Position numbers and translations under genes: made by a program
Shown here: one piece after another, positions 27,383 through 35,072 of the stretch
Numbering within the stretch: position 1 is the first letter of the stretch
How the letters are laid out: the number at the start of each line of letters is the position of its first letter
Source: Ochrovirga pacifica
GTDB lineage: Bacteria; Bacteroidota; Bacteroidia; Flavobacteriales; Flavobacteriaceae
DNA: 64,000 nucleotides
NCBI RefSeq assembly: GCF_000220525.1
Contig: NZ_AFPK01000043.1
Coordinates: 1-64,000, forward strand
Direction: 5' to 3'
The notes under the pieces: model-generated
What the model saw: the letters and a program-made list of their open reading frames with translations, nothing else
The model's database searches: none
Told to the model about the DNA's origin: nothing

Positions 27383-28619
27383 GTTACTCCTTATCATTCG
27401 CAGAGAATTTATCACCAAAGTAAGAAGCAAGTCTTATTTGGTGATGATTTTTTTAAGTCCTGTTTTAATCCTCTCTATGTTTGCTGCTGTTTTTTATTTT
27501 GTAGCCAAAGAGAAACGAAACAACGATTCTAAAACATCCCTTATTGTGATGACTTCGGATGCCATACAACAAGAAATCACCAAACAGCATCCTAAAATCT
27601 CTTTAACTACAATAGACAGCCTTTCGTACGACGCTGCTAAGTTATTGGTAGATGAGGAAACTTACAACGGTATTGTTTATACACGTCCTACTAAAAACGT
27701 ATACGAAATTTACGGAGACGAAATTCCCAAAGCTTCCTTAAAAAAAATACTAGAAAAGCATTGGAAAACAAACTATTTGGAACAACATCAAATTCCGAAA
27801 AACGTAGCAGCCCCTTTGTTAAAAGAAAGCCCTGTAAAAGTGCTACAAGCCCAAAACACACATAAAAAGGTAGAAAAATATGTAAAAGGAACTATAGCTA
27901 TAGGACTTGGGTATATTATGATGATGTTTGTGATTGTATACGGAAATGCAGTAATGCGTAGTATTATAGAAGAAAAAAATAGCAAGGTTGTAGAGATTAT
28001 GGTCTGTAGCGTTCAACCTTTTTTGTTGATGCTAGGGAAAATTATAGGGAATGCTTTGGCAGGATTGTTACAATTTATCATATGGGGAGTTTTACTATTG
28101 TTAGGTCTCTTTTTTATGGAGCAATATGTTCCGTCTCAAGGAGACAACAGTCAAAAAGTAGCCCTTATATTCAACACCATATGGCAAATAAACTACCTAC
28201 AAATTGTGTGGGTTTTTATTGCTTTTTTCTTAAGCGGCTATTTGTTATACAGTAGTTTTTATGCCTCTATTGGGGCCGCTGTAGATAGCGAAACCGACAC
28301 CCAACAATTTGTACACCCTATTTTATTGCCGCTTATGTTTGCTGTATACATAGGAATTGTAGTTGTTATTAACGGAGATCCTCATAGCGAAACCGCAAAA
28401 CTATTTACGCTAATTCCGTTTACATCTCCCATTATTCTGCCTATGCGTATTCCTTTTGATGTGCCTACTTGGGAAATTTTTACTTCCTTGGCATTATTAT
28501 TGGTTAGTTTTGTATGCACCGTTTTTATAGCAAGCAAAATCTATAGAATCGGAATATTAACCGATGGAAACAAACCAAGCATTAAGCAATTGTTTCAATG
28601 GATATTTCAAAAAATATAA
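27375..28619 (+). CDS. ABC-2 family permease (NatB-like)
   Basis: A 414-residue inner-membrane permease. One N-terminal transmembrane segment (~22-43) is followed by a ~150-residue extracytoplasmic region, then five more hydrophobic segments (GYIMMMFVIVYGNAVM, LAGLLQFIIWGVLLLLGLFFM, IVWVFIAFFLSGYLLYSSFY, LLPLMFAVYIGIVVVI, IFTSLALLLVSFVCTVFI). The EEKNSKVVEIMVCSVQP loop is typical of ABC-2 exporters. It overlaps the ATPase gene by 8 bp and precedes the response regulator by 8 bp. Confidence 0.92.
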   Translation: MHKLLLIIRREFITKVRSKSYLVMIFLSPVLILSMFAAVFYFVAKEKRNNDSKTSLIVMTSDAIQQEITKQHPKISLTTIDSLSYDAAKLLVDEETYNGIVYTRPTKNVYEIYGDEIPKASLKKILEKHWKTNYLEQHQIPKNVAAPLLKESPVKVLQAQNTHKKVEKYVKGTIAIGLGYIMMMFVIVYGNAVMRSIIEEKNSKVVEIMVCSVQPFLLMLGKIIGNALAGLLQFIIWGVLLLLGLFFMEQYVPSQGDNSQKVALIFNTIWQINYLQIVWVFIAFFLSGYLLYSSFYASIGAAVDSETDTQQFVHPILLPLMFAVYIGIVVVINGDPHSETAKLFTLIPFTSPIILPMRIPFDVPTWEIFTSLALLLVSFVCTVFIASKIYRIGILTDGNKPSIKQLFQWIFQKI

Positions 28620-28627
28620 GCTAGTTT

Positions 28628-29791
28628 ATGAGTAAGATATTAATTATTGAAGATGAAGCTGCCATTAGAAGAGTACTAAAACGCATTATTGCCGACGAAA
28701 ACAAAACCTACCAAGTAGAAGAGGCAGAAGATGGTTTAGAAGGTTTACAGCTACTTAAAGACAACGACTACGATTTGATACTTTGTGACATTAAAATGCC
28801 AAAGATGGATGGAGTAGAAGTCTTAGAAAAAATAAAAACAGACAAGCCCGAAATTCCCGTAATTATGATCTCAGGCCACGGAGATTTAGACACAGCCGTA
28901 CAAACCATGCGTTTAGGAGCTTACGATTACATTTCTAAACCGCCAGACTTAAACCGATTGCTAAATACAGTTCGCAATGCGCTAGACCAAAAAAAGCTTA
29001 TTGTAGAAAACAAAATTCTTAAAAAGAAAGTCAGCAAAAAATACGAAATGATAGGAGAGTCCAAAGCCATTTCGCACATCAAAGGAATGATAGACAAAGT
29101 AGCTCCTACAGATGCTCGTGTTTTAATTACCGGCCCCAATGGTACAGGAAAAGAATTGGTAGCTCACCGCTTACACGATTTAAGTGAACGCTCTAAATTT
29201 CCTATGGTAGAAGTAAACTGTGCTGCCATTCCATCAGAATTAATAGAAAGCGAATTGTTTGGTCATGTAAAAGGATCGTTTACAGGAGCCAACAAAGACC
29301 GTGCAGGTAAGTTTGAAGCAGCCAATGGAGGAACCATTTTCTTAGACGAGATAGGAGACATGAGCCTTTCTGCACAAGCCAAAGTATTAAGAGCTTTGCA
29401 AGAAAACAAAATTAGTCGTGTAGGTTCAGACAAAGACATTAACGTAAATGTTCGTGTTTTGGCAGCCACCAACAAAAACCTACGCAAAGAAATAGAAGAA
29501 GGTCGTTTTAGAGAAGATTTATACCATCGTTTGGCAGTAATTGTTATCCAAGTTCCTTCTTTAAACGACAGAAGAGACGATATCCCTTTACTTATTACTC
29601 ACTTTGCTAATAAAATAGCCAAAGAACAAGGAGCCTCTCCTAAATCTTTTTCTGATGAAGCCATTGCACTATTACAAAGCTACGACTGGACAGGAAACAT
29701 TAGAGAATTAAGAAACGTAGTAGAACGTTTGCTAATTTTAGGAGAACCTGTTATTAGCGATAATGATGTAACCATGTTTGCTAGTAAATAA
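28628..29791 (+). CDS. Sigma-54-type response regulator lacking the HTH domain
   Basis: The 387-residue protein has a receiver (D54 in LILCDIKMP, KPPD near 104) and a sigma-54 activator AAA+ domain: Walker A GPNGTGKE at 169-176, loop 1 GSFTGA at 216-221 (canonical GAFTGA with Ala to Ser), FLDEIGDM Walker B, and the RRDDIPLL/ELRNVVERL lid. It stops 12 residues after the lid, so the usual C-terminal Fis-type DNA-binding helix-turn-helix is absent. Such short forms occur in Bacteroidota and may act without specific DNA binding. It follows the permease by 8 bp, implying cotranscription. Confidence 0.9.
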   Translation: MSKILIIEDEAAIRRVLKRIIADENKTYQVEEAEDGLEGLQLLKDNDYDLILCDIKMPKMDGVEVLEKIKTDKPEIPVIMISGHGDLDTAVQTMRLGAYDYISKPPDLNRLLNTVRNALDQKKLIVENKILKKKVSKKYEMIGESKAISHIKGMIDKVAPTDARVLITGPNGTGKELVAHRLHDLSERSKFPMVEVNCAAIPSELIESELFGHVKGSFTGANKDRAGKFEAANGGTIFLDEIGDMSLSAQAKVLRALQENKISRVGSDKDINVNVRVLAATNKNLRKEIEEGRFREDLYHRLAVIVIQVPSLNDRRDDIPLLITHFANKIAKEQGASPKSFSDEAIALLQSYDWTGNIRELRNVVERLLILGEPVISDNDVTMFASK

Positions 29792-29813
29792 ATTGCTTAA
29801 CAAAACAAAACAC

Positions 29814-30284
29814 ATGACACAAGCAGAAATAAAAATAGGAGTAGGGGTTGGAGCCATTAAATTTGGAATGGACAGAACACAAGTCTTAGAAATTTTAGGA
29901 TTGCCTACCGAAAAAGAATTAGAAAAAGAGTTTGACACAGGAGATGCTGTAGAAACTTGGGAGTACCAAAACTACGGACTGTCTTTTTCTTTTGATGAAG
30001 AAGAAGATTGGCGATTGGAAACCATCACCATCAACTCTAGTAATTACAGCTTAAACGGAGTAGGGTTGATTGGAAAAAATATAGAAGAGGTTCAAGATTT
30101 TATAGAACAAAACCAATTGGGAGAAATGGAGTTTGAAGACTATTCTTCTGAAGAAACTCCCAACCACGAATTGATTGATGTTGACGAAGCCAATTTGTTT
30201 TTTTGGTTTACCAACCAAACCCTTACCGAAATACAAATGGGCGTACAATGGGATGCGGATGACAACGCATTATGGCCTGTCTAA
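29814..30284 (+). CDS. Conserved hypothetical acidic protein
   Basis: A 156-residue cytoplasmic protein of unknown function, acidic (long runs of Asp/Glu) and without membrane segments. A pattern KFGMDRTQVLEILGLP near the N-terminus resembles the helix-turn start of SmpA/BamE-like or immunity-type folds, but I do not assign it. The ATG at 29814 is chosen because the upstream in-frame codons overlap the 3' end of the response regulator gene. It starts 22 bp after that gene and is probably the last gene of the exporter operon. Confidence 0.7.
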   Translation: MTQAEIKIGVGVGAIKFGMDRTQVLEILGLPTEKELEKEFDTGDAVETWEYQNYGLSFSFDEEEDWRLETITINSSNYSLNGVGLIGKNIEEVQDFIEQNQLGEMEFEDYSSEETPNHELIDVDEANLFFWFTNQTLTEIQMGVQWDADDNALWPV

Positions 30285-30313
30285 AATAAAAACGTTGCTC
30301 TAATTAATGTTTC

Positions 30314-30326
30314 GCTCCTCTGGAGC
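30314..30326. repeat. REP-like palindrome
   Basis: GCTCCTCTGGAGC: arms GCTCC/GGAGC around TCT. This is the leftmost member of the palindromic family spread over 30.3-35.0 kb, located 30 bp past the hypothetical gene. Confidence 0.75.
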
Positions 30327-30365
30327 TTAGTTTTTATAAGTGTTGAAGGGGTCATTGTACACATT

Positions 30366-30899
30366 GTTGTAGCAATTTTTTTTATTCAAATATTATAGGT
30401 AAATCAAAATTTGATATTTTCACAATATGGAAAGGTTGAGTAATAACTGTAGTTGTATTTCCTTCGGGAACTACATCAGTTATTTTAACGATTATATTTT
30501 CAGAATTTGACAATATATTTAATTTCAAACTATGACCTCCGTCTCCTTTTATTTCGTCAAATATTGCAATAATTGTATATTCAGAAAAATCTATATCGGT
30601 TTCTGTAAAGTTTTCAGAAACATTATTTACTGAATTCATTTGAACTATTAAATCATTCCAAATAGTTTGGTTAGAAATAATTAAATTCTGTTTTGTAATT
30701 CCTTCTGCTCCATTTCCATAAAGATTGTCTTTTGCAATTAAAGTAGATTCAATATTCATTATCTCAGAATTGTCATCATCAGAACTACAACTCAAAACTA
30801 AAATTGACAATAAGATTATTAATACATTTTTCATAATCAACTATATTTTTTTATTACGTGTAAGAACTCACGAAAGGTTGTGTCAAAATTTGCTACAAC
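30366..30899. mobile_element. Cassette-like unit: lipoprotein gene between inverted repeats
   Basis: GTTGTAGCAATTTTT at 30366-30380 and AAAATTTGCTACAAC at 30885-30899 are inverted copies (GTTGTAGCA plus an A/T-rich tail) on either side of the single gene 30382-30834. The right end continues into a further hairpin, TAAGTTGG (30908-30915) with CCAACTTA (30953-30960). The structure resembles a single-gene mobile cassette or MITE-like unit; no recombinase is inside. This is inference from symmetry only. Confidence 0.4.
30382..30834 (-). CDS. PrcB-like C-terminal domain lipoprotein
   Basis: A 150-residue lipoprotein whose signal ends ILVLSC (Cys ~16), followed by SSDDDNS. The body has the pattern NQTIWNDLIVQM, FSEYTIIAIFDEIKGDGGHSLKLNIL and a C-terminal QPFHIVKI, resembling the PrcB C-terminal domain of Bacteroidota protease-complex subunits. 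It is flanked by inverted repeats and has no operon partner, which fits a mobile accessory gene. The ATG at 30834 is used; the frame opens with TTG two codons earlier. Confidence 0.75.
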   Translation of the reverse strand: MKNVLIILLSILVLSCSSDDDNSEIMNIESTLIAKDNLYGNGAEGITKQNLIISNQTIWNDLIVQMNSVNNVSENFTETDIDFSEYTIIAIFDEIKGDGGHSLKLNILSNSENIIVKITDVVPEGNTTTVITQPFHIVKISNFDLPIIFE

Positions 30900-31426
30900 G
30901 GGTTTAATAAGTTGGATTTTTGGTAGAATAGGAGCGAAACTATCGGCCGTGACCAACTTAGTTTAAAATTATTGAACTGAATGTTAGAAACAAAGCCAAA
31001 AATCGAACTTATTTGTTGTTGCCTTTTCGTGATTTTCGACCTGAAATTTAGTAATGAAATAGAAAATTCAACATTGTTATTGTCCCTTGATATTGCTACG
31101 ATTCTTTCAGTATTTCTATATTTTCAAGCTTTTTACTCACACTTTTTTCAACAAATTTCGAGTTGTAGTTTCATTTTTCAGTCTTCCAAATTTCAAGTTT
31201 TCATGGAAAGAAGCTTTTTCAGTCACTAGACTTTTTGAATGTAAAACAGGCTTTCATAATTTTCAGTATTACAACTCTTTTTTAGATTTTTTAAATACTA
31301 AAATTAATTGATTTTCTAAGTTATAAGTTTGTTTTCATATGTGTTCTAATATTTTTTTCCAATCTAAAAAATTAAGCTTCAAAAAGAAGATGCCTTTCTC
31401 TTATTAAATTTCAGAATCACACTCTT
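30841..31426. other. AT-rich intergenic stretch without a supported gene
   Basis: This 586 bp stretch holds the right cassette repeat (30885-30899) and a perfect 8-bp inverted repeat (30908-30915 with 30953-30960). Open frames of 74-82 codons on the plus strand overlap each other, are phenylalanine- and serine-rich as expected for random AT-rich DNA, and lack promoters or family features. It may be decayed accessory DNA. Confidence 0.6.
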
Positions 31427-31717
31427 CTATAATTTAATATTTCTAATCCAATTGTAGTTTATTATACTAGAAAATATAAAGAATAAAACTATTGGAGTTA
31501 TTATTAGTATTTCAATTACCAGATTTTTTGGAACCCTAAAATTAGATAAATAATACATTCCTAAAAAGATACACATTGTATATATACTAAATAATATACT
31601 ACATCTTAATTCAGCTTCATGTTCTCGTCTAGTAGGATGAGTCTTAGCAGACCAGTAACTTAAATCATATGTTGATTTTATTACACTTAAAAATATAAAT
31701 TTTACAACTTTTTTCAT
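31427..31717 (-). CDS. Small hypothetical membrane protein
   Basis: A 96-residue protein with two predicted membrane segments (about residues 40-57, ILFSIYTMCIFLGMYYL, and 68-89, VIEILIITPIVLFFIFSSII). A charged stretch THPTRREHEAELR precedes the first. No family recognised. It lies in accessory DNA and has no operon partner. It may be a real orphan gene or a fragment; base composition is like its AT-rich surroundings. Confidence 0.5.
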   Translation of the reverse strand: MKKVVKFIFLSVIKSTYDLSYWSAKTHPTRREHEAELRCSILFSIYTMCIFLGMYYLSNFRVPKNLVIEILIITPIVLFFIFSSIINYNWIRNIKL

Positions 31718-31792
31718 TTAAATTTACTCATGAAAGGTAACAACGGATAACAACAATACATTACCTTGATTCAACTCTATTTTATTTAACAA

Positions 31793-31863
31793 GCTCCAGC
31801 GGAGCAAAACATTACTAAAACATCTCGCTAACGCAACTTTACAAAGCAAAGCTCCAGCGGAGC
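31793..31863. repeat. Two REP-like palindromes at the 3' side of the RAYT gene
   Basis: GCTCCAGCGGAGC occurs at 31793-31805 and at 31851-31863. The two identical copies differ from the others in the loop (AGC against TCT/AGA). They lie between the small membrane protein gene and the transposase gene, the second only 15 bp from the transposase stop. Confidence 0.75.
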
Positions 31864-31877
31864 GACACACTACTAAC

Positions 31878-32336
31878 TCAATCCTCATCAAACAAATATG
31901 CGGTTTTATAATCCACCTCATAGGCTTTTAAAAAATCAACATATTCTTCTCTAAACGTTTTCTTTCGGTGATGTTCTTCTTGATTTTTAATATATCTAAT
32001 TACATTTTTCACACCAGACTGACTAACCGTAAAAGCACCAAACCCCGTTTGCCACTCAAATTTACAAGGAATAAAATTATTTTCATTTACCCACTTTGAG
32101 GAATTTGCTTTTATATCACGCACCAAATCTGACAAGTTGCAATTAGGCTTTGTGCCAATTAATAAATGTATATGATCTGCAACCCCATTAACCATCATCA
32201 TCTTTTGGTTCTTATTAGTTACCACCCCAGTAATATACTTATACAAATCATCTTTCCACAATTTAGAAATATGATTTCTTCTTCCTTTTACTGCAAAAAC
32301 AATATGAAAATAAAGTTGTGTATAGGTGTTGGCCAT
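31878..32336 (-). CDS. REP-associated tyrosine transposase (IS200-like, RAYT)
   Basis: A 152-residue Y1-type HUH enzyme. The HUH metal motif is H55-I-H57 in VADHIHLLIG and the candidate nucleophile is Y115 in IRYIKNQEEHH, followed by TFREEYVDFLKAYEVDY, the usual C-terminal signature of this family. Such single-stranded DNA transposases cut at hairpins, and RAYTs are linked to dispersed REP palindromes. It is flanked on both sides by GCTCC-N3-GGAGC palindromes. It has no tnpB partner and no IS ends were seen, so it fits a domesticated RAYT better than a complete IS200. Confidence 0.88.
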   Translation of the reverse strand: MANTYTQLYFHIVFAVKGRRNHISKLWKDDLYKYITGVVTNKNQKMMMVNGVADHIHLLIGTKPNCNLSDLVRDIKANSSKWVNENNFIPCKFEWQTGFGAFTVSQSGVKNVIRYIKNQEEHHRKKTFREEYVDFLKAYEVDYKTAYLFDED

Positions 32337-32458
32337 CTACTGATATTTATAGCTAAGCTAGAACAGCCTACAAAAAAAGTAATATATTCTTCATAGCAAA
32401 AGCTATATTAACAAAAAACAATAACATATGCAAGCAAATAATCAACGCAGTCATAAAG

Positions 32459-32601
32459 ATATTCCGCTCCTCTGGAACTTTGTGTGTGCATAAACATGTA
32501 TTGTCATGCAATGTTTCTTAGCTTTTAATGTTTTGCTTCTCTGAACCTTTGTGTTTACATAAATATTAATTTGAAAAAGTTCCAGGGGTGCATTATCATA
32601 C
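32459..32601 (+). repeat. Long repeat copy A (degenerate REPIN-like unit)
   Basis: This ~143 bp segment matches 34684-34835: both begin ATATTCCGCTCC, contain CATAAACAT, ATTGTC, GCAATGTTTC and TAGCTTTTAATGTTT, and end at a REP palindrome followed by TTATCA. Copy A has decayed palindromes: 32466-32478 (one mismatch), 32535-32547 and 32579-32591 (several). It lies just downstream of the 2H phosphoesterase gene. Confidence 0.7.
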
Positions 32602-32607
32602 CAAACT

Positions 32608-33315
32608 TTATTTATACAAAGTGTTAGGCTCAGTTTTTAACATGAATTCATGCAACTTTTGTACCTTATCAGCTCTTTGATACCAATCATTAAAAACTAA
32701 TTCTAGCGAATTAACTCTAAATGTACCAAATTCATAATTTTGATATTGCTCGATTAAATCAAGAAATTTTTCCTTATTATTTAGTTTGTTTTTCAGTCGA
32801 AATATTGTTGAATGAGCAGTCTGAATAGTGTAGCGTTTGTCTATAGAATGTTGCAAGTCCGAATTTTTAAAATTGGTTCTTAAGTTATTCCTTATTTGTT
32901 TTAACGTGTTATCTGTTAAAAAGCCTTGTACCATTATACAAGATGGTGATGCTGTCAATCCTTTAAATTGTATTGAAAAAGATGGTATATTTGATAAACA
33001 TTGATGAATCGTTTCAATATAAATATTCTTATCAATTTGCGATAACTTAAATCCATGATAACAAGAAATTATAGACATAACAGTAATGTGTATATCTGAT
33101 TTTGGATAATAATATTGATTGGGTTCTATTTTTTTTAGATTCAATAAAAAATCATTTATTTTATTTTTAATTTTTTGATGAGGCCTTATCAATAATGTTA
33201 TTCCAAACCTACTATCAGTAGGTGAGTCAATCAATTTATCAAACTCATAATTGTCAGTTTTATATTTTGTTATGGAATCTTGGTATAGATTATTGTAATG
33301 TTGCTTTAAATCCAT
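32608..33315 (-). CDS. 2H phosphoesterase superfamily protein
   Basis: A 235-residue protein with the two hallmark H-x-T/S motifs of 2H phosphoesterases: H76-I-T78 in SDIHITVMS and H168-S-T170 in TAHSTIFR, about 90 residues apart as in LigT/AKAP-like enzymes. These open 2',3'-cyclic phosphates or act on 2'-5' linkages in RNA or nucleotides. Its start codon overlaps the stop of the acetyltransferase gene by one base (TAATG), so the two are translated together. The substrate is unknown. It lies in an islet flanked by long repeats. Confidence 0.82.
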   Translation of the reverse strand: MDLKQHYNNLYQDSITKYKTDNYEFDKLIDSPTDSRFGITLLIRPHQKIKNKINDFLLNLKKIEPNQYYYPKSDIHITVMSIISCYHGFKLSQIDKNIYIETIHQCLSNIPSFSIQFKGLTASPSCIMVQGFLTDNTLKQIRNNLRTNFKNSDLQHSIDKRYTIQTAHSTIFRLKNKLNNKEKFLDLIEQYQNYEFGTFRVNSLELVFNDWYQRADKVQKLHEFMLKTEPNTLYK

Positions 33316-33911
33316 TAGTAATTATCTGTTTTACGAATTACCTTACAAGGATTACCAACTGCTACAGAGTTTGCAGGAATTGATTTTGTAACAATGCTTC
33401 CTGCTCCAATAACAGAATTTTCACCTATTGTAACTCCTGGTAATATTATTACACCACCACCAATCCATACATTATTTTCAATTTTTATGGGTTGTGAAAA
33501 TGTTCTGAAATAAGGAAATTCAGAATTAGAATCCCAGTTATCAACAAGTCTTTCATTTACATTGGTTGAATGCGTTGCTGTATAAATCTGAACATTTGAA
33601 GCGATTAAAACATTATTACCTATTTCTATTTTATTACAATCAACAAACGTACAGTTGATATTTATAATGACATTATCTCCAACTGAAATGTGTTGACCAT
33701 AATCACAATAAAAAGGGGTGTCAATATTTACATTGTTTCCAACATTCCCTAGTAGCTCAGTCAATATTTTGCGACGATTTTTTGAATCAGTGCTTACTGT
33801 AGAATTATAGTCTTTAGTTAGTTTTCTTGCGTTATGTATTATTCTTTGGATTTCTTTATCAGATGTATTGAATATTTCACCATCTAAACATTTTTGTAAT
33901 TCGGTCTTCAT
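33315..33911 (-). CDS. Sugar O-acetyltransferase, left-handed beta-helix (Maa/NodL type)
   Basis: A 198-residue hexapeptide-repeat acetyltransferase using acetyl-CoA. The N-terminal helices are followed by the NodL/maltose acetyltransferase signature FYCDYGQHISVGDNVIIN, the catalytic His in YTATHSTN near 115, and the C-terminal hexapeptide coils NNVWIGGGVIILPGVTIGEN and GAGSIVTKSIPANSVAVGNP. These enzymes acetylate maltose, galactosides or related sugars. Coupled with the 2H gene by a one-base overlap. Upstream, after 62 bp, lies a Crp-like regulator on the same strand. Confidence 0.9.
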   Translation of the reverse strand: MKTELQKCLDGEIFNTSDKEIQRIIHNARKLTKDYNSTVSTDSKNRRKILTELLGNVGNNVNIDTPFYCDYGQHISVGDNVIININCTFVDCNKIEIGNNVLIASNVQIYTATHSTNVNERLVDNWDSNSEFPYFRTFSQPIKIENNVWIGGGVIILPGVTIGENSVIGAGSIVTKSIPANSVAVGNPCKVIRKTDNY

Positions 33912-33973
33912 GATTAGTTTTTTTGTGCTAAAATAGAATGATTAAACCATATTTTTTTTCATCTATCTTAAAA

Positions 33974-34552
33974 TCAATATTCAGCACGAATTACACTTAG
34001 ATGTTGCTGAGTCATACCTAAGTACGAAGCAATATAACCAAGATTAATACGATTTATCAATTCAGGATTTTCTCTTACAAACTTTTCATAACGTTGTTTT
34101 GATGTTAATGTCAGGCGATCAATTCTTAAGTTTTGCATTTTTAATAATACCTCTTGATGAATTGTACGAGACCAGTTAGCAATATCAATATCTGTTTTAT
34201 ACAATTCATTTAAAGATTCAATAGACAAAGAAAATATTTTTGAATCTTCTAAAAGCTCTACAAAATCTAACCCTGCTGTTCTGTGATATAAAGAACTTGA
34301 TGAAAATGTAATATCCCCTTCTTTACTAAGCCAATTTGTTACCTCTTTTCCATCAACTAAAAAATAGGTTCTTGCACATCCTTGTTCAATAAAATAAACT
34401 GAATTGTCTTTTGTTTCAGCTTTAGTTAATAAATAATGTTTAGGCAAATGGGTTTCTTTTAATAAGTTTGATAATTGTTGAATTGATTTGTCAGATACAG
34501 GATAATATTTTCTAATTCCTTGAATGATATTTTTTATTTTATCTAAATGCAT
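33974..34552 (-). CDS. Crp/Fnr family transcriptional regulator
   Basis: A 192-residue regulator with an N-terminal cyclic-nucleotide-binding-like beta barrel (residues ~30-120, VYFIEQGCARTYFLVDGKEVT and WLSKEGDI) and a short C-terminal helix-turn-helix (INLGYIASYLGMTQQHLSVIR). It ends shortly after the recognition helix, as is common in the Flavobacteriaceae group. No Cys cluster for an iron-sulfur centre is present. The ATG at 34552 is preferred to a TTG two codons upstream. It is 62 bp upstream of the acetyltransferase and may control that islet. Confidence 0.85.
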   Translation of the reverse strand: MHLDKIKNIIQGIRKYYPVSDKSIQQLSNLLKETHLPKHYLLTKAETKDNSVYFIEQGCARTYFLVDGKEVTNWLSKEGDITFSSSSLYHRTAGLDFVELLEDSKIFSLSIESLNELYKTDIDIANWSRTIHQEVLLKMQNLRIDRLTLTSKQRYEKFVRENPELINRINLGYIASYLGMTQQHLSVIRAEY

Positions 34553-34558
34553 ACACAA

Positions 34559-35072
34559 AAATACTGAATGATTCCGGTTCGTTCAAATACAACTTAACAA
34601 CTAATAACAATGTATCAATCTGGTATAGTTATGCTCCAAAGAATCAACATACTTATAAAAACCTGTCTCCTCTGGAGTGTAAAATATTCCGCTCCTCTGG
34701 AGCTTTGTGTGTGTGTGTGTGTGCATAAACATATATTGTCTTGCAATGTTTCGTAGCTTTTAATGTTTCGCTCCTCTGGAGCTCTGTGTGTACAAAAACA
34801 TTGATTTGAAAAGCTCCAGAGGAGCGTTATCACACTAACACAAGCCTGTAACATAATAACAGCTCCGTAGGAGCGACATACTTTTTATATTTCGATCCTC
34901 TGGAGCTCTGTGTGTACAAAAACATTGATTTTGAAAAGCTCCAGAGGAGCGTTACCATACTAACCTTCAGAGCAGCGACATACCAAAAGCATTGATATAT
35001 GATAAAAAACAATTATATTAGCAGGTACGCTTCTAATGATCAGAAGTGTAAAAGTTTGCAAAAAATACTTGT
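34559..35072. repeat. Dense cluster of REP-like palindromes
   Basis: This gene-free stretch holds seven GCTCC-N3-GGAGC elements: 34667-34677 (core), 34691-34703, 34770-34782, 34813-34825, 34862-34874 (loop GTA), 34894-34906 (one mismatch) and 34938-34950. Two head-to-head pairs (34770/34813 and 34894/34938) are each joined by the same ~30 bp linker containing CTGTGTGTACAAAAACATTG, the layout of REPINs. A (TG)n run occupies about 34705-34723. A dyad CTTCT/AGAAG (35030-35046) precedes the next gene. Confidence 0.85.
34684..34835 (+). repeat. Long repeat copy B (intact REPIN-like unit)
   Basis: About 152 bp closely similar to 32459-32601, in the same orientation, but with perfect palindromes at 34691, 34770 and 34813 and a longer TG run. 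Together the two copies flank the 2H phosphoesterase, acetyltransferase and Crp-like genes. Confidence 0.7.

Noticed and set aside
30981-31311. Two overlapping plus-strand frames of 82 and 74 codons
   Set aside because: Phe/Ser-rich, overlapping in different frames and without start signals; typical of AT-rich non-coding DNA.
31724-31921. Minus-strand 65-codon frame overlapping the RAYT 3' end
   Set aside because: It overlaps the transposase gene and repeat palindromes; composition is not protein-like.
31878-32336. Complete IS200/IS605 insertion sequence
   Set aside because: No tnpB and no matching terminal hairpins with target site were seen; a RAYT with dispersed palindromes fits better.
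34705-34723. TG dinucleotide run as a phase-variation switch
   Set aside because: It lies inside an intergenic repeat and not in or near a promoter or coding start; copy A has a shorter run.
34615-35012. Minus-strand open frames of 79 and 60 codons in the palindrome cluster
   Set aside because: They are translations of the GCTCC-N3-GGAGC repeats (repeated APEER/SSRG segments) and lack family or promoter support.
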